Positions 28,069 through 37,797 of a stretch of DNA of 64,000 bases are shown piece after piece. Position numbers and translations under genes: made by a program. The notes beneath the pieces were generated by a model, which did not search any database, was not told the DNA's origin, and saw only the letters and a program-made list of their open reading frames with translations. The stretch is from Sphingomonas gellani (GTDB lineage Bacteria > Pseudomonadota > Alphaproteobacteria > Sphingomonadales > Sphingomonadaceae). The DNA lies in assembly GCF_900110035.1 (NCBI RefSeq), contig NZ_FOCF01000005.1:248001-312000 (forward strand), given 5' to 3'. How positions within the stretch are numbered: the stretch's first letter is position 1; every line of letters starts with the position of its first letter.

Positions 28069-28585
28069 GGCGGCCTTTCAGCACTTGCGGTCTGACGCGA
28101 AAGGCCGACGGAAAGCACGCTTCCCGCCGGCCCCCGACGGCACCCCCGGGAGTTCGGGCGCCGAGCTGGATATCTCTTGCGACGCATCGGCGTCGAGAGG
28201 TGTTTTATAGCAACGCTCTCATGCAGATAGCGGTGACCGGGGCGTGAAAAAGCTGTCATGCACCGTCGGGGGCAACAGCGCCGAGATCGCGCGGCCTCGG
28301 CCGAGCCGGGGCGCCGCCCGCGCCCGTGAGCATGGTAGCGCTGCGCAACGGGTTTAGCGGCTAAGTTGTGCGGCACCTGAGACCGAGACTTAGCGAGATC
28401 TAACGCAGCTTCGTGGCCGGCTACCGTGCGAATGCGCACGCCCCCGATCTGATCGGGCCCACGTCAGGGCAGCCCAGCCACGAGTTCAACAACCTATCGT
28501 TTTCGCGGGTATGCCGCCCACGCCGAAACATGCCGGGTCACCGCATGTTCTGAAGAACGACCGCGAGAAAGCGAAATCGCCGCGA
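28069..28585. other. 517-base gene-free region between two-component system and adk
   Basis: No open frame here looks like a gene. A possible minus-strand -10 (TATAAA, 28204-28209) lies upstream of the response regulator but has no good -35, as expected for an activator-dependent promoter. A small inverted repeat (CCGCGAT-CA-ATCGCGG, 28580-28595) straddles the adk stop and could be part of a weak terminator; no clear T-run follows it. The usual rpsM-rpsK-rpoA-rplQ genes are missing from this spot. Confidence 0.5.
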
Positions 28586-29239
28586 TCAATCGCGGCTGTC
28601 GAGAACCGCCACAATCTGCTCGCCCACGGTGGCCATGTCGGCCATGCCGTCGATCCGCGACACCAATCCACGCTCTTCGTAAAAGGGAAGGATCGGCGCG
28701 GTCTTGGCCCGGTATTCTGCCATCCGGGTGCGAACGGTGTCCGCATTGTCGTCAGGGCGCCGCTTGAACTCCGTCGAACCGCATACGTCGCAAGTGCCTT
28801 CGACCGCAGGCTGCTTGAAGCGGTCGTGATACCCGGTCCCGCACACCGCACAGGTGTACCTGCCGACGATCCGCTCGATCAGCGCACCCTCGTCCACCTC
28901 CAGCTCGATCACATGATCGAGCTTACGGCCGCGTTCGGCCAACAGAAGGTCCAGAACCTCCGCCTGAGCCTCGGTCCGGGGAAATCCGTCGAAAATGGCG
29001 CCGGACCCGATATCCATCGCATCCAGCCGCTCTCCGATCAGCGCCGAGACGATCGCGTCGGATACAAGCTCGCCGGCTTCCATCACGGCCTTCGCCTTCA
29101 GGCCCGCTGGCGTCCCCGCCTTGACCGCCTCACGCAGCATGTCACCGGTGGACAGTTGCACCATGCCGCGCTCCGCGACCAGCCGCTGCGCCTGGGTTCC
29201 CTTGCCCGCCCCAGGCGGCCCCAGCAGGATGATGTCCAC
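28586..29239 (-). CDS. adk: Adenylate kinase (zinc-LID type)
   Basis: 217 residues. P-loop GPPGAGKGT at 7-15, AMP-binding STGDMLREAV and FDGFPRTEAQA. The LID domain has four cysteines (130, 133, 150, 153) in CxxC pairs, the zinc-binding form seen in Gram-positives and some proteobacteria. Converts ATP plus AMP to two ADP. It follows secY at a 56-base distance, the standard end of the spc operon. Confidence 0.97.
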   Translation of the reverse strand: MDIILLGPPGAGKGTQAQRLVAERGMVQLSTGDMLREAVKAGTPAGLKAKAVMEAGELVSDAIVSALIGERLDAMDIGSGAIFDGFPRTEAQAEVLDLLLAERGRKLDHVIELEVDEGALIERIVGRYTCAVCGTGYHDRFKQPAVEGTCDVCGSTEFKRRPDDNADTVRTRMAEYRAKTAPILPFYEERGLVSRIDGMADMATVGEQIVAVLDSRD

Positions 29240-29295
29240 GCGATCGCACTCCCCAGATTATCGTCAGCCGCGCGCCGTCCGGCGCTCCCGCCCGC

Positions 29296-30660
29296 TCAGC
29301 GGACGCGCCGGCCCCTCAACTTCGCCTTCTTGATCAGGTCGCCATATTGCTGCGCCAGCAGGTGGCTCTGGATCTGCGTCACCGTATCCATCGTGACGTT
29401 GACCACGATCAGAAGGCTGGTTCCGCCCAGGTAGAACGGTATCGACAGAGCCGACACCAGATATTCGGGCAGCAGACAAATGATCGTCAGATACGCCGCG
29501 CCAAGCACCGTGATGCGCGTCAACACATAGTCGAAATACGTCTCGGTGTTCTTGCCTGGGCGAATGCCGGGGATGAACCCGCCGTGCCGCTTAAGATTGT
29601 CCGCCGTCTCCTCGGGGTTGAACACCACCGCCGTGTAGAAGAACGAGAAGAAGATGATCCCGGCGGCGTACAGCGCCATGTACACCGGGCTGCCATGCTG
29701 CAGATACTGGTTCAGGGTGATGATGAAATCGCCCCACTTGCTCTCACCGGCCACGCGCTGCCCGGCGAACTGGCTGATCGTCAGCGGCATCAGCAGCAGC
29801 GACGACGCAAAGATCGGAGGAATGACGCCCGCCGTGTTCAGCTTCAGCGGCAGGTGGCTGCGGTCCGCCTGCATGCCCCGTTGCGTCGCACGCTTCGGAT
29901 ACTGGATCAGGATGCGCCGCTGCGCCCGCTCCATGAAGCAGATGAACAGCACCAGCGCGACCACCGCGACGATGATGCCGATCAGGCGGACGGGATCGAT
30001 CGACCCCGTGCGGCCACCCTCCAGCAGGTTGACCAGCGTCGTGGGCAGATGTGCCACGATGCCCGCCATGATGATCAGGCTCACCCCGTTGCCGATGCCG
30101 CGTGTGGTGATCTGCTCACCCAGCCACATCAGGAACATGGTCCCGCCGATCAGCGAGATCACGGCGGCAAGACGGAACATGAAGCCCGGCTCGATCACCG
30201 CCTGGATGCCAGAGTTCGCGCCCAACGTCTCGAGGCCGACGGCAATGAAGTAACCCTGTACGGCGGTCAGCGCGACCGTGCCGTAGCGGGTGTATTGGTT
30301 CAGCCGCTTGCGGCCAGACTCCCCTTCCTTCTTGATGGCGGCAAGTTGCGGGCTGAGCGACGTCGCCAACTGCACGACGATCGACGCCGTGATGTACGGC
30401 ATCACGCCAAGCGCGATCAGGCTCATGCGGCTGAGCGAGCCACCCGAGAAGGTGTTGAAGAAGTCGAGCACACCGCCGGTGGTCCGCTGGCTCAGGATGC
30501 CGAGCGCCGTCGGGTCCACGCCGGGCAGCGGCACATAGCTCAGCAGGCGGAAAACGATCAGCGCGCCGATCGTGAACCACAGCCGCTTCTTGAGGTCGGT
30601 GGCCTGAGCGAATTTCGCTAGGCTGATGCTTTGCGCCATCTGGTCGGCTGCGGATGCCAT
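29296..30660 (-). CDS. secY: SecY preprotein translocase subunit
   Basis: 454 residues, ten membrane helices expected. Starts with the conserved cytoplasmic amphipathic segment (ATDLKKRLWFTIGALIVFR), then the plug region (PLPGVDPTAL) and the loop with GESGRKRLNQYTRYGT. The central channel of the SecYEG translocase in the inner membrane; the SecE partner is encoded at 45.97 kb on the other strand. A hairpin with a T-run lies between it and rplO, so secY-adk may depend partly on read-through or a separate promoter. Confidence 0.97.
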   Translation of the reverse strand: MASAADQMAQSISLAKFAQATDLKKRLWFTIGALIVFRLLSYVPLPGVDPTALGILSQRTTGGVLDFFNTFSGGSLSRMSLIALGVMPYITASIVVQLATSLSPQLAAIKKEGESGRKRLNQYTRYGTVALTAVQGYFIAVGLETLGANSGIQAVIEPGFMFRLAAVISLIGGTMFLMWLGEQITTRGIGNGVSLIIMAGIVAHLPTTLVNLLEGGRTGSIDPVRLIGIIVAVVALVLFICFMERAQRRILIQYPKRATQRGMQADRSHLPLKLNTAGVIPPIFASSLLLMPLTISQFAGQRVAGESKWGDFIITLNQYLQHGSPVYMALYAAGIIFFSFFYTAVVFNPEETADNLKRHGGFIPGIRPGKNTETYFDYVLTRITVLGAAYLTIICLLPEYLVSALSIPFYLGGTSLLIVVNVTMDTVTQIQSHLLAQQYGDLIKKAKLRGRRVR

Positions 30661-30716
30661 CGTGTGTGCGTATCCTGGTGCGTACTCCCGACGACGCTCG
30701 CGGTCCTCGGGCCTGG

Positions 30717-30756
30717 AAACAAAAGCGGCGGGATGCGTTGTGACCCGCCCCGCCGC
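30717..30756 (-). terminator. Terminator-like hairpin between rplO and secY
   Basis: On the minus strand: GCGGCGGG, a 16-base loop, CCCGCCGC, then TTTTGTTT. This is the layout of an intrinsic terminator, located inside the 204-base gap that separates rplO from secY. It may reduce expression of secY-adk relative to ribosomal proteins. Confidence 0.6.
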
Positions 30757-30864
30757 TCATATAGGCGTCAATGGCGCCTTGTCTAATGCTGGTCGCAACA
30801 GCGACGTCATCAAACCGGACGAGTGGATCCCGAGGAACACATCGTCCGGCCTGATTGCAGCGGC

Positions 30865-31392
30865 TTACGCCTTCTTCGCGGCCTTCGTCTTGCCCTTTTT
30901 GGCAGCGGCCTTTTCCGCGGCCGGGACGATCGTGGGGATCGTCACCGATCCACCGGCCTTTTCGACCGCCTCACGTGCGGACGCCGACGCACCCGCAACC
31001 GTGAAGCTCAGCTTGGCCGAGAACTCACCCTTGGCGAGCAAACGCACGCCGTCCTTGCCGCCACGGGCCAGTCCGGCCGCCTTCAGCGCGGCGTGATCGA
31101 TGTCGGTGCCGGTCAGCTTGCCCGCATCGACCGCCTTCTGGATCGCGCCCAGGTTCACCTCGGCATGATCCTTGGCGAAGATGTTGTTGAAGCCACGCTT
31201 CGGCAGACGCATGTGGAGCGGCATCTGGCCGCCCTCGAAGCCTGCGATGGACACGCCCTCGCGGCTCTTCTGACCCTTCTGGCCGCGGCCGGCAGTCTTG
31301 CCCTTGCCGGAGCCGATACCGCGTCCGACGCGGATCTTGGACTTGCGGGAACCGGGATTATCGCGGAGATCGTTCAGGTTCATGATGTGCAC
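30865..31392 (-). CDS. rplO: 50S ribosomal protein L15
   Basis: 175 residues, about 30 longer than E. coli L15. The N-terminal signature [20 protein letters not shown] and the glycine-rich [12 protein letters not shown] region are standard. The extra length is a C-terminal tail rich in lysine and alanine ([13 protein letters not shown]). An assembly protein of the large subunit; last gene of the spc operon before secY. Confidence 0.96.
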   Translation of the reverse strand: MHIMNLNDLRDNPGSRKSKIRVGRGIGSGKGKTAGRGQKGQKSREGVSIAGFEGGQMPLHMRLPKRGFNNIFAKDHAEVNLGAIQKAVDAGKLTGTDIDHAALKAAGLARGGKDGVRLLAKGEFSAKLSFTVAGASASAREAVEKAGGSVTIPTIVPAAEKAAAKKGKTKAAKKA

Positions 31393-31482
31393 TCGCTTTC
31401 GCTTTTGTCGCGCTGATGGAAAAAGGAAGGGGGCCGCTTAGCCCCCCTCCCCGTACTTGTCACCTGTGAAGTCGAGAAGGGC

Positions 31483-31662
31483 TCAGCCCTCCTGAACCTC
31501 GACCATGTGCTGCACCTTGCGGATCATGCCGCGCACTTCAGGGCTGTCCCGAAGCTCGCTAACCCGGTGCATCTTGTTCAGGCCCAGACCGACCAGCGTC
31601 GCGCGCTGGTCCTTCGTCCGGCGGATCGGCGATCCGGTCTGCTTGATCTTGATCGTCGCCAT
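31483..31662 (-). CDS. rpmD: 50S ribosomal protein L30
   Basis: 59 residues: [20 protein letters not shown] start, then the conserved [12 protein letters not shown] and a [14 protein letters not shown] segment, the complete length of bacterial L30. It lies in the expected place between rpsE (6-base gap upstream) and rplO. Small and easily missed by length filters. Confidence 0.95.
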   Translation of the reverse strand: MATIKIKQTGSPIRRTKDQRATLVGLGLNKMHRVSELRDSPEVRGMIRKVQHMVEVQEG

Positions 31663-31668
31663 GCTCGC

Positions 31669-32397
31669 TTACTCCACAACGGCCGCGGCATCCGCCTCGG
31701 CGGACTGGGCGGTCGCGTTCTGACCACGGCCAAGCAGATCGGCGATCTTCTTGCCACGGCGCTGCGCAACGCTCTTCGGGCTGGTCTGGTCGCCCAGTGC
31801 CTCAAAGGTCGCGCGGATCATGTTGTACGGGTTGGACGTACCGACCGACTTGGTCACCACGTCTGCCACGCCCAGGCTCTCGAAGATAGCGCGCATCGGG
31901 CCACCCGCGATGATGCCGGTGCCCTGAGGCGCCGAACGTACGGTCACGCGGCCCGCGCCGAAGTGCCCGTTGCCGTCATGATGCAAAGTACGGCCCTCAC
32001 GCAGCGGGACGCGGACCATCGCCTTCTTGGCCGCCGCAGTCGCCTTGGAGATCGCCTCAGGCACCTCGCGCGCCTTGCCGTGACCGAAGCCGACCCGACC
32101 CTTGCCGTCGCCTACGACGACCAGCGCCGCGAACCCGAAGCGCTTGCCGCCCTTCACCGTCTTTGACACGCGGTTGATGTGAACGAGCTTCTCGATCAGC
32201 TCTTCGCCACCATCCTCGGCGCCACGACGATCGTCGCGACGACCGCGATTGCCGTCACGACCACCACGACCGCGATCACCGCCGCCCGGACCACCACGCC
32301 CACGACCGCCACGAGGGCCGCGCGACTGAGGAGCCTCGCTGGCGCCGGCCTCTGCCGGAGCGCCCGGCTGCGCCTGGATTTCGTTGGTGTCAGCCAT
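31669..32397 (-). CDS. rpsE: 30S ribosomal protein S5 with Arg/Gly-rich N-terminal extension
   Basis: 242 residues against about 166 in E. coli. The normal protein starts near residue 67 ([14 protein letters not shown]) and contains the [21 protein letters not shown] core. The first ~60 residues are an extension rich in arginine, glycine and aspartate ([13 protein letters not shown]), and the C-terminus adds ~20 alanine-rich residues. S5 sits at the mRNA entry channel and supports decoding fidelity. The extension could contact RNA; that is inference. Confidence 0.96.
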   Translation of the reverse strand: MADTNEIQAQPGAPAEAGASEAPQSRGPRGGRGRGGPGGGDRGRGGRDGNRGRRDDRRGAEDGGEELIEKLVHINRVSKTVKGGKRFGFAALVVVGDGKGRVGFGHGKAREVPEAISKATAAAKKAMVRVPLREGRTLHHDGNGHFGAGRVTVRSAPQGTGIIAGGPMRAIFESLGVADVVTKSVGTSNPYNMIRATFEALGDQTSPKSVAQRRGKKIADLLGRGQNATAQSAEADAAAVVE

Positions 32398-32399
32398 GA

Positions 32400-32750
32400 T
32401 TAGAACTCCAGTCCGGCTTCACGAGCCGCCTCGGCCAGCGCCTTGACGCGACCGTGATACAGGAAGCCGCCACGGTCGAACACGACCTGCGTCACGCCCG
32501 CCGCCTTTGCGGCCTCCGCGACACGACGACCAACTGCGGTCGCCGCGTCGACGTTCGCTGTGGCACCCTCGTGCCCGGCCAGCGTCGATGCCGAAGCCAC
32601 GGTCCGACCAGCCTCGTCGTCGATCACCTGGGCATAGATGTGCTTGCCCGAGCGATGAACGGACAGACGAGGACGCGTACCCGACCGCGCCCGAAGCGCG
32701 GTACGATTGCGGCGACGCCGCTTTTCGAAAAGAGAAAGACCCTTGGCCAT
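32400..32750 (-). CDS. rplR: 50S ribosomal protein L18
   Basis: 116 residues, normal length. Basic N-terminus ([20 protein letters not shown]) and C-terminal [28 protein letters not shown] fold part are typical in content. Binds 5S rRNA. Its ATG shares a base with the rplF stop (TAATG), so it is coupled to rplF. Confidence 0.96.
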   Translation of the reverse strand: MAKGLSLFEKRRRRNRTALRARSGTRPRLSVHRSGKHIYAQVIDDEAGRTVASASTLAGHEGATANVDAATAVGRRVAEAAKAAGVTQVVFDRGGFLYHGRVKALAEAAREAGLEF

Positions 32751-33283
32751 TACTTCTTCTTCCCTTCCTTGCGGAAGATGAACTCGCCGTCGTACTTGAT
32801 GCCCTTGCCCTTGTACGGCTCAGGCTTCCGCCACTGACGGACCACCGCTGCGAGCTGGCCGACCTTCTGCTTGTCGGCGCCACTGATCTCGACGGTGGTG
32901 GGATCGGGGGTCTTCACCTCCAGGCCCTCCGGCACGTCGATGTTGACGTCGTGGCTGTAACCGAGCTGCAGCTTCAGGATCTTGCCCTGCGCTGCCGCGC
33001 GGTAGCCGACGCCGGTGATGACCAGCTTCTTGGAGAAGCCCTGCGTCACGCCGGTGACCAGGTTCTGGACCAGCGTGCGCTGCATGCCCCAAAAGGCCTG
33101 CGCCCGCTTTGTGTCGTTCGCCGGCTGCACTGCGATCTGATCGCCCTGCACGTCGTACGTGACCTGCTCAACCATCTGCAGAGACAGTGAGCCCTTCGGA
33201 CCCTTCACGGTCAGCCGACCGTCCTGCGTCGTCGCGGTGACCCCGGCCGGGATCGCCACGGCCTTTTTGCCGATGCGGCTCAT
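32750..33283 (-). CDS. rplF: 50S ribosomal protein L6
   Basis: 177 residues, normal length. [15 protein letters not shown] start and C-terminal [28 protein letters not shown] tail (key PYKGKGI motif) are diagnostic. Two similar RNA-binding domains near the base of the L7/L12 stalk. Its start overlaps the rpsH stop (TGATG). Confidence 0.96.
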   Translation of the reverse strand: MSRIGKKAVAIPAGVTATTQDGRLTVKGPKGSLSLQMVEQVTYDVQGDQIAVQPANDTKRAQAFWGMQRTLVQNLVTGVTQGFSKKLVITGVGYRAAAQGKILKLQLGYSHDVNIDVPEGLEVKTPDPTTVEISGADKQKVGQLAAVVRQWRKPEPYKGKGIKYDGEFIFRKEGKKK

Positions 33284-33678
33284 CAGAACACCTCCGCCAG
33301 CACTTCGCCACCGACATTCTGCTCGCGCGCCTCGGCGTCGGACAGAACGCCACGCGGCGTCGACACGATGGTGATGCCCAGGCCGTTCATCACGCGCGGC
33401 AGGTCTTGCGACCCGCTATAGACGCGACGACCGGGCTTAGACACGCGCGCAACATGCTTGATCGCGGGCTGGCCTTCGAAATACTTCAGCTCGATGCGCA
33501 CGCCGGCGGCGGGGCCCATCTGCTCTTCGCTGTAGCCACGGATGTATCCCTCGCGCTGCAGCACGTCGAGAACGCGGACACGCAGCTTGCTGGAGGGCGA
33601 GAGGACGGAGTCCTTGCGCGCACGCTGGCCGTTGCGGATGCGGGTGAGCAGGTCACCCAGGGGATCGGTCACTGCCAT
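33283..33678 (-). CDS. rpsH: 30S ribosomal protein S8
   Basis: 131 residues, normal length. [20 protein letters not shown] start and the C-terminal [18 protein letters not shown] motif are characteristic. Binds 16S rRNA helix 21; in E. coli it is the translational repressor of the spc operon. Ten bases after rpsN. Confidence 0.96.
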   Translation of the reverse strand: MAVTDPLGDLLTRIRNGQRARKDSVLSPSSKLRVRVLDVLQREGYIRGYSEEQMGPAAGVRIELKYFEGQPAIKHVARVSKPGRRVYSGSQDLPRVMNGLGITIVSTPRGVLSDAEAREQNVGGEVLAEVF

Positions 33679-33688
33679 GATCGTGTCC

Positions 33689-33994
33689 TTACCAGCTCGA
33701 CTTCACGACACCGGGGATCAGGCCCTTGTTGGCCAGATCGCGCAGCATGACGCGTGCGAGACGGAACTTGCGGTAATAAGCGCGCGGGCGCCCCGTCAGC
33801 TCGCACCGGTTGCGGATGCGGGTCGGGTTCGCGTTGCGCGGCAGTTCGGCCATCTTCAGGCGGGCGATCATGCGCTCACCATCATCCAACGTCTTGTCGT
33901 TGGCCTGGGCCTTCAGCTTCGCGTACTTGCCGGCATATTGCTTCACCAGCTTCTTGCGACGCTCGTTCTTGTTGATCGAACTCAGTTTCGCCAT
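33689..33994 (-). CDS. rpsN: 30S ribosomal protein S14 (long, zinc-independent form)
   Basis: 101 residues, the long form without CxxC zinc pairs. [20 protein letters not shown] and [10 protein letters not shown] at the C-terminus are standard. It is assembled late in the 30S head. The 57-base gap upstream to rplE is the largest within this half of the operon apart from those with hairpins. Confidence 0.96.
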   Translation of the reverse strand: MAKLSSINKNERRKKLVKQYAGKYAKLKAQANDKTLDDGERMIARLKMAELPRNANPTRIRNRCELTGRPRAYYRKFRLARVMLRDLANKGLIPGVVKSSW

Positions 33995-34051
33995 TGGACT
34001 TAAGCTCTTCCAGTTGGCCCCCCGACCCGAAAGCCGGGGGACAGGTCGTTA

Positions 34052-34636
34052 TTACGCGGCCTGCCGCTCTTCGGCGGCCTGGTCCTGCGGGAACGGGAAG
34101 CCGAACAAACGAAGCAGCTCGCGCGCCTCTTCGTCGGTCTTCGCCGAGGTGGTGACGATCACATCCATGCCGCGCACCTTGTCGATGCGGTCATAGTTGA
34201 TCTCGGGAAAAATGATCTGCTCCTTGATGCCGCAGGCATAGTTGCCGCGACCGTCGAAGCTCTTGGGGTTCAGACCACGGAAGTCGCGAACGCGCGGCAG
34301 CGCAATCGTGATGAAACGGTCGAGGAACTCGTACATGCGCTCCCGACGCAGCGTCACCTTGACGCCGATCGGCATGCCTTCACGCAGCTTGAACTGCGCG
34401 ATCGACTTCTTCGCCTTGGTGATCACGGGCTTCTGACCGGCGATCAGCTCCATCTCGGATGCCGCCTGGTCGACGCGCTTCTTGTCCTGGGTCGCCTCGC
34501 CTACACCCATGTTCAGGACGATCTTCTCGATGCGCGGGATCTCGAGCACGTTCTTGTAGCCGAACTTGTCGACCATCGCCTTGACGATGCGATCGTCATA
34601 GATCGCCTTCATTCGCGGCTTGTAGGAATCAGCCAT
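34052..34636 (-). CDS. rplE: 50S ribosomal protein L5
   Basis: 194 residues, slightly longer than the usual 179, the extra residues being a C-terminal [11 protein letters not shown] tail. Contains [11 protein letters not shown] and the P-site loop region ([15 protein letters not shown]). Binds 5S rRNA and contacts the P-site tRNA. The start lies inside rplX (8-base overlap), implying translational coupling. Confidence 0.96.
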   Translation of the reverse strand: MADSYKPRMKAIYDDRIVKAMVDKFGYKNVLEIPRIEKIVLNMGVGEATQDKKRVDQAASEMELIAGQKPVITKAKKSIAQFKLREGMPIGVKVTLRRERMYEFLDRFITIALPRVRDFRGLNPKSFDGRGNYACGIKEQIIFPEINYDRIDKVRGMDVIVTTSAKTDEEARELLRLFGFPFPQDQAAEERQAA

Positions 34637-34946
34637 TGATCGCCTCCCCGGTCTTCACGGCCACGCGGACCTTCTTGCCGTCCTGCGTCTCGAAGCGGAC
34701 GCGGGTGGGCTTGCCGTCCGCGGTCACGTGCGCGACCTTGGAGATGTGCATCGGGGCTTCGGAACGCTCCAGACCGCCCTGCGGGTTGGCCTGGGTCGGC
34801 TTGCGGTGGCGGGTCGCAACATTCACGCCCTCGACCACGACCTTGCCGTCCTTCGGCAGCGCCTGGGTGACGGTGCCCGTCTTCCCCTTGTCCTTGCCGG
34901 ACAGAACGACGACGCGGTCGCCCTTCTTGATCTTCGCGGCGGCCAT
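34629..34946 (-). CDS. rplX: 50S ribosomal protein L24
   Basis: 105 residues. KOW motif at the N-terminus ([18 protein letters not shown]) and the conserved [12 protein letters not shown] stretch. An assembly initiator of the large subunit. Its ATG shares a base with the rplN stop (TAATG). Confidence 0.96.
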   Translation of the reverse strand: MAAAKIKKGDRVVVLSGKDKGKTGTVTQALPKDGKVVVEGVNVATRHRKPTQANPQGGLERSEAPMHISKVAHVTADGKPTRVRFETQDGKKVRVAVKTGEAING

Positions 34947-35314
34947 TACAGCACCTCGGGCGCAAGAGAGATGATCTTCATGTGCTTCTTGCCACGCAGC
35001 TCGCGCACCACCGGGCCGAAGATACGGGTGCCGATCGGCTCCTCGTTCTTGTTCACCAGAACGGCGGCGTTGCTGTCGAAGCGGATGGTCGAGCCGTCCG
35101 CACGATGAATGTCCTTCGCGGTGCGGACGATGACGGCGCGATGCACGTCACCCTTCTTCACGCGCCCACGCGGCTGCGCTTCCTTGATCGACACCACGAT
35201 GATGTCGCCGACGCCGGCGGTACGACGCTTCGAACCGCCAAGCACCTTGATGCACTGCACCCGCTTCGCGCCGCTGTTGTCAGCGACGTCGAGATTGGAC
35301 TGCATCTGGATCAT
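34946..35314 (-). CDS. rplN: 50S ribosomal protein L14
   Basis: 122 residues, exact family length. [17 protein letters not shown] start and [11 protein letters not shown] near the C-terminus are diagnostic. In E. coli it is the first gene of the spc operon; here too it follows a terminator-like hairpin and a 171-base gap, so a separate transcript start is likely. Confidence 0.97.
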   Translation of the reverse strand: MIQMQSNLDVADNSGAKRVQCIKVLGGSKRRTAGVGDIIVVSIKEAQPRGRVKKGDVHRAVIVRTAKDIHRADGSTIRFDSNAAVLVNKNEEPIGTRIFGPVVRELRGKKHMKIISLAPEVL

Positions 35315-35365
35315 GGATCCTGCTTCCTTCTCTTACCTGGGGTGGATACCGACCCAGCCCCGCCT

Positions 35366-35405
35366 ATAAAAAACGAACCCCGGCGCGGACTCGCCGCACC
35401 AGGGG
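35366..35405 (-). terminator. Intrinsic terminator-like hairpin between rpsQ and rplN
   Basis: On the minus strand an 11-bp stem with one bulged T (CCCCTGGTGCGG / CCGCGCCGGGG, loop CGAGT) is followed by TTCGTTTTTT. It lies in the 171-base gap at the S10/spc boundary. A TATAGG on the same strand at 35363-35368 could serve as a -10 for rplN but lacks a convincing -35. Confidence 0.65.
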
Positions 35406-35485
35406 GAGCGACGCCCCTACCGTCTCACGTCCGGGAATGCAAGCACTCCCGTTTGTGGCCCAGCCTTTCGACCGGGCCGCCAAGC

Positions 35486-35758
35486 TCAGGCGTCGACGTC
35501 CACCCGATCCGGAGCCGCCATCGCGCCCACGCGCTCCAGCACCTTCCAGGTCTTAAGCTTGGACATTGGCGCGGTCTCTTCGATCCGCACCGTTTCGCCA
35601 GCCTTGAACTCGTTCGCCTCGTCATGGGCGTGATACTTCTTCGAACGACGGATGATCTTGCCGTAGAGCGGGTGCTTGACCTTGCGCTCCACGTTCACGA
35701 CCACCGTCTTGTCGCCCTTGTCGGAGACGATCAGCCCGGTCAGCACGCGCTTCGGCAT
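35486..35758 (-). CDS. rpsQ: 30S ribosomal protein S17
   Basis: 90 residues, normal length. [20 protein letters not shown] and [21 protein letters not shown] are typical. Binds the 5' domain of 16S rRNA. Last gene of the S10 operon; a terminator-like hairpin follows. Confidence 0.96.
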   Translation of the reverse strand: MPKRVLTGLIVSDKGDKTVVVNVERKVKHPLYGKIIRRSKKYHAHDEANEFKAGETVRIEETAPMSKLKTWKVLERVGAMAAPDRVDVDA

Positions 35759-35770
35759 GTGCTCTTGTCC

Positions 35771-35974
35771 TTACTTGCCAGCCGCAGCCGAACGCTGCGC
35801 CTGGAGGGTCTTGATGCGCGCGATATCCTTGCGGACCTCACGCACGCGGCTCGGCTTCTCCAGCTGGCTGGTGGCGGCCTGGAAGCGCAGGTTGAACTGC
35901 TCGCGCTTCAGGTTGCTTAGGCTCTCACCCAGCTGATCGTCGCTCTGGCCGGCGTAATCGATCTTGTTGGCCAT
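35771..35974 (-). CDS. rpmC: 50S ribosomal protein L29
   Basis: 67 residues from ATG 35974 (MANKIDYAG); the in-frame stretch upstream overlaps rplP and is not part of it. [24 protein letters not shown] is the family core (key NLRFQ and ARIKT motifs). Lies near the peptide exit and docks trigger factor and SRP together with L23. Separated by one base from rplP. Confidence 0.95.
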   Translation of the reverse strand: MANKIDYAGQSDDQLGESLSNLKREQFNLRFQAATSQLEKPSRVREVRKDIARIKTLQAQRSAAAGK

Positions 35975-35975
35975 C

Positions 35976-36410
35976 TTACTCGCCTCCGAGGTGCGAGGTG
36001 TCGCCCAGGCGGGCAACGACCTTGGTCTTGATCGGCAGCTTCATCGCAGCACGCTCGAACGCTTCACGGGCGAGGTTGCCGTCGACACCGTCGAGCTCGA
36101 ACAGAATGCGGCCCGGCTTGACACGGGCGACCCAGAACTCGGGCGCGCCCTTACCTGAGCCCATGCGGACCTCGGCAGGCTTCGACGAGACGGGAACGTC
36201 CGGGAAGATGCGAATCCACAAACGCCCCTGGCGCTTCATGTGGCGGGTGATCGCGCGGCGAGCCGCCTCGATCTGGCGGGCGGTGATCCGCTCCGGCTCC
36301 ATGGCCTTCAGGCCATAGGCGCCGAAGTTCAGGTCGGTACCACCGGGCGCCTTGCCCGAGATGCGGCCCTTGAACGCCTTGCGGAACTTGGTGCGCTTTG
36401 GTTGCAGCAC
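35976..36410 (-). CDS. rplP: 50S ribosomal protein L16
   Basis: 144 residues, GTG start ([19 protein letters not shown]). [15 protein letters not shown] is diagnostic. Helps position the A-site tRNA. The GTG start, 27 bases after rpsC, has no in-frame ATG alternative near by. Confidence 0.95.
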   Translation of the reverse strand: MLQPKRTKFRKAFKGRISGKAPGGTDLNFGAYGLKAMEPERITARQIEAARRAITRHMKRQGRLWIRIFPDVPVSSKPAEVRMGSGKGAPEFWVARVKPGRILFELDGVDGNLAREAFERAAMKLPIKTKVVARLGDTSHLGGE

Positions 36411-36437
36411 TTTTCGTTACTCCTTAGCGGGGTCGGA

Positions 36438-37145
36438 TCAGCGACGGTCGTCGCGAGCCGGACGGACGCCGGAGGTCTGGGCCTCCATCATCAGCCGGTC
36501 GGTCGCCATCGGGTCGTGACCCAGGATCTCGCCCTTGAACACCCAGACCTTCACGCCGCATACCCCGTAGGAGGTATGCGCCTCGGCCTCGGCATAGTCG
36601 ATGTTCGCACGCAGCGTGTGCAGCGGCACACGGCCTTCGCGGTAGCTTTCGGCACGCGCGATTTCGGCGCCGCCCAGACGACCGCCGCAAGCGACGCGAA
36701 TGCCTTCCGCACCCAGACGAAGCGCCGACTGTACCGCGCGCTTCATGGCGCGACGGAATGCGATACGACGCTCCAGCTGGTCGGCGATCGACTGCGCGAC
36801 GAGACGCGCATCAACCTCGGGCTTGCGGATCTCGACGATGTTCAGCGACACGTCGGACGACGTCATCGCACCCAGCGTCTTGCGCAGCTTCTCGATGTCC
36901 GAGCCCTTCTTGCCGATGATCACGCCGGGACGTGCGGCAAAGACGGAGATACGGCACAGCTTGGCCGGGCGCTCGATCACCACCTTCGAGATCGCGGCCT
37001 GAGGCAACGTCTTCATGATGTACTGGCGGATCTTCAGATCCTCCAGCAGCAGGCGACCATAATCCGCACCCTCGGCGAACCAGCGGCTGTCCCAGGTGCG
37101 GTTGATCTGCAGACGCAGACCGATCGGGTTAGACTTCTGACCCAT
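36438..37145 (-). CDS. rpsC: 30S ribosomal protein S3
   Basis: 235 residues from ATG 37145, which shares a base with the rplV stop. [20 protein letters not shown] start, KH domain with [15 protein letters not shown] around residue 80, then the C-terminal domain ([12 protein letters not shown]). Lies at the mRNA entry pore. The in-frame extension upstream is inside rplV. Confidence 0.96.
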   Translation of the reverse strand: MGQKSNPIGLRLQINRTWDSRWFAEGADYGRLLLEDLKIRQYIMKTLPQAAISKVVIERPAKLCRISVFAARPGVIIGKKGSDIEKLRKTLGAMTSSDVSLNIVEIRKPEVDARLVAQSIADQLERRIAFRRAMKRAVQSALRLGAEGIRVACGGRLGGAEIARAESYREGRVPLHTLRANIDYAEAEAHTSYGVCGVKVWVFKGEILGHDPMATDRLMMEAQTSGVRPARDDRR

Positions 37146-37522
37146 TATGCTTCTTCCTGCTCGCGGACGACGATGCGAAGCCGCGAGAACGGCTTCAGGA
37201 TGCGCGTCGACTTGCCGCGGCCGCGGGTGGCGAACCGCTTCATGGTGATCGACTTGCCGACCGACGCCTCGGCGACGACGAGCGCGTCGACGTCGAGGTT
37301 GTGGTTGTTCTCGGCATTGGCGATCGCCGAAGCGAGCACCTTGCGAGCGTCGACAGCCATCGCCTTGGTCGAGAACTGCAGGATGTTCAGCGCGTCGCCG
37401 GCCTTCTTGCCACGGATCAGGCCCGCGACCAGGTTCAGCTTCTGCGCAGATCCGCGGATCTGCGTGCCGACGGACAGGGCTTCCTTGTCGCCGACCTTGC
37501 GGGGGGATGCTGGCTTGCTCAT
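37145..37522 (-). CDS. rplV: 50S ribosomal protein L22
   Basis: 125 residues. The beta-hairpin that lines the exit tunnel is encoded near the C-terminus ([20 protein letters not shown]); [16 protein letters not shown] is the conserved core. Overlaps rpsS upstream by one base. Confidence 0.96.
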   Translation of the reverse strand: MSKPASPRKVGDKEALSVGTQIRGSAQKLNLVAGLIRGKKAGDALNILQFSTKAMAVDARKVLASAIANAENNHNLDVDALVVAEASVGKSITMKRFATRGRGKSTRILKPFSRLRIVVREQEEA

Positions 37523-37797
37523 CAGCGCTTGCCCTTCTTGTCCGCGGCGTGGCCGGGGAAGTAGCGCGTCGGCGCGAATTCACCCAGCTTCATGCCGACC
37601 ATGTCCTCGTTGATCGACACCGGCACGAACTTCTTGCCGTTGTATACCGTGAACGTCAGACCGACGAACTGCGGCAGGATGGTGGAACGGCGCGACCAAG
37701 TCTTGATCGGCGCACGGCCACCGGCGTCCTGCGCGGCTTCGGCCTTCTTGAGCAGGCTCAGTTCGACGAACGGGCCCTTCCAGACAGAGCGAGCCAT
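37522..37797 (-). CDS. rpsS: 30S ribosomal protein S19
   Basis: 91 residues, normal length. [20 protein letters not shown] and the C-terminal [19 protein letters not shown] are diagnostic. Pairs with S13 in the head of the 30S subunit. Start overlaps the rplB stop (TAATG). Confidence 0.97.
   Translation of the reverse strand: MARSVWKGPFVELSLLKKAEAAQDAGGRAPIKTWSRRSTILPQFVGLTFTVYNGKKFVPVSINEDMVGMKLGEFAPTRYFPGHAADKKGKR

Noticed and set aside
28204..28209. TATAAA upstream of the response regulator as a firm promoter
   Set aside because: No acceptable -35 at 16-18 bases, so it is mentioned only as a possibility within the gene-free region.
28028..28439. Short frames in the 28 kb gene-free region
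   Set aside because: They have arginine-rich, shadow-like composition and no ribosome site; no gene is supported.
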